Positions 63,302 to 64,000 of a DNA stretch of 64,000 nt are shown here, in pieces. A program made the translations under genes and the position numbers. Position 1 is the stretch's first letter; the number at the start of each line of letters is the position of its first letter. The notes under the pieces were generated by a model. That model saw only the letters and a list, made by a program, of their open reading frames with translations, was not told the origin of the DNA and made no database searches. This DNA comes from Streptomyces aidingensis (lineage in GTDB: Bacteria; Actinomycetota; Actinomycetes; Streptomycetales; Streptomycetaceae). The stretch is from assembly GCF_900112355.1 (NCBI RefSeq), contig NZ_FOLM01000004.1, positions 186,001-250,000 on the forward strand, given 5' to 3'.

Positions 63302-64000
63302 GCCGTCTGCCCGAAGTCATGGCGGCTGGGTCGGCCTTTGGCCAGGGCGCGGTCGGTGATGGCGGCGGTCGCGCGTGCGGAGGCGGCACCGAGGCGGTCC
63401 GCGTCCGCCTCGCGGTACCAGGGTTTGAGGTTGAGCAGTGACGGCCGCACGCCGGTGGCCAGGAGCAGGGCGGAGCCCTTGGGCAGCGCGCGTATGCCGT
63501 CCGCGGCCAGGATGCGTTCCTGGCGCATCGAGACCGATGTGGAGCGGCCGGAGGCGCCGTGCGACTTGGAGATGGTCTGCACGTCGTGGTCGCCGACCAG
63601 GCGCGAGAGCTTGTCGGCGAAGTCGGCGTCGTCGATTCCGGAGCCGATCAGCTTGACGGTGGCCGCGGACCACAGGGCGTCCATGCCGGCCTCGCCCCAC
63701 ACCCGTACGCCCTGCCGGTAGGACTGCAGGATCGTGATGGGGATGACGCCTCGGCTGCCGAGGTGCGAGTACAGGTCGGGCAGATCGCTGATCTTGCAGA
63801 CGTTGGCGGCCTCGTCGAGGATCGCCAGCAGCGGCGGGTCCAGGCGCCCGCCGTCGCGTTCGGCCTGTGCCACGGCCTCGCGCATGACGGCGTCGGCCGC
63901 GGCGGCGATGATCGCCGAGGCTGAGCCGCCGCCGTCCTTGGACAGCAGGAACAGCGTGTCGGTGCTGGTGGCGAACTGCTCGGGCCGGAACTGCGGGACA
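63298..64000 (-). CDS. TraD/TraG-type coupling protein, C-terminal part (cut by window edge)
   Basis: The frame continues beyond the right edge. PLLAILDEAANVCKISDLPD is the Walker B/TraM-recognition region of type IV coupling proteins, then SHLGSRGVIPITILQSYRQG and DVQTISKSHGASGRSTSVS. Upstream in the window, FATSTDTLFLLSKDGGGSAS fits the same family. Coupling proteins bring relaxase-DNA and protein substrates to the transfer channel. The Walker A lies outside the window. Confidence 0.9.
   Translation of the reverse strand, partial: VPQFRPEQFATSTDTLFLLSKDGGGSASAIIAAAADAVMREAVAQAERDGGRLDPPLLAILDEAANVCKISDLPDLYSHLGSRGVIPITILQSYRQGVRVWGEAGMDALWSAATVKLIGSGIDDADFADKLSRLVGDHDVQTISKSHGASGRSTSVSMRQERILAADGIRALPKGSALLLATGVRPSLLNLKPWYREADADRLGAASARATAAITDRALAKGRPSRHDFGQTA

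Noticed and set aside
47000..64000. Phage integrase or tRNA attachment site for the mobile element
   Set aside because: I looked for a tyrosine or serine recombinase and for tRNA-like cloverleaf sequence and found neither; they may lie beyond the right edge.

Overview
The window is high-GC actinobacterial chromosome, most likely from a Streptomyces or close relative. This rests on the GC-rich third codon positions, the [18 protein letters not shown] modular PKS end, the DUF397/Scr1-type regulator pairs, WhiB, DUF317, DUF2637 and a streptogrisin-type protease. All gene calls are by eye from the sequence; no database search was possible.

Region 1 (1-19.4 kb) is part of a hybrid PKS/NRPS biosynthetic cluster. 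The 3' end of a modular type I PKS (KS end-AT-DH-KR-ACP plus C-terminal docking tail) runs rightward and converges on a leftward NRPS operon. In transcription order that operon encodes PCP-TE with a lost nucleophile, a type II thioesterase, a stand-alone adenylation enzyme with a C-terminal MbtH domain, an A-PCP-C-PCP protein, and a C-PCP-C-(degenerate A)-PCP protein. Divergent from it are an Fe(II)/2-oxoglutarate oxygenase of the clavaminate synthase/AsnO type and a free-standing condensation enzyme. Adenylation domains are scarce relative to carrier and condensation domains, so trans-acting A-domain supply is likely. Short in-frame tandem repeats punctuate the linkers of most of these genes.

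Region 2 (19.4-39.4 kb) is mostly chromosomal. It holds a DUF397 remnant, an AAA/DUF234-type ATPase, and a tightly coupled five-gene operon (SWIM zinc finger, unknown 474-aa protein, VWA, MoxR AAA+, DUF5682-like). Then come a PQQ-type beta-propeller membrane protein, a secreted serine protease with chitin-binding domain, a LysR regulator, a DUF574 methyltransferase, a DUF397/Scr1-type regulator pair, an anti-sigma-like ATPase operon with a tiny coupled 35-aa gene, glutathione peroxidase, a methyltransferase and a PRC-barrel/DUF2382 stress protein.

Region 3 (39.4-47.8 kb) is rearranged. An ISAzo13-family element sits between two diverged ABC-exporter 3' fragments that point away from each other and are cut at the same codon. 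It is followed by an HTH-coiled-coil-TPR regulator with a divergent 45-aa peptide gene, and by an XRE / ImmA-like protease / MAB_1171c-like membrane protein / PAP2-like cassette.

Region 4 (47.8-64 kb) is an integrated conjugative or mobilizable element, or a plasmid-derived segment. The rightward strand carries a lambda O/P-like initiator and helicase-loader pair with palindromes inside the initiator gene, WhiB, a DUF2637/SpdB-like membrane protein, MobC with three nested hairpins (candidate oriT) and a HxDxxHxH relaxase. The leftward strand carries a TraD/TraG-type coupling protein (cut by the window edge), a DnaB-N-only protein, DUF4913, an unknown protein, a RelE-like protein and two DUF317 proteins. 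Five of these unrelated leftward proteins share an R-x-Q-A-A-R-S-R-S-like motif 38-41 residues from the C-terminus, followed by a Pro/Ala-rich basic tail. I regard this as the most interesting signal in the window: it may be a translocation tag read by the neighbouring coupling protein.
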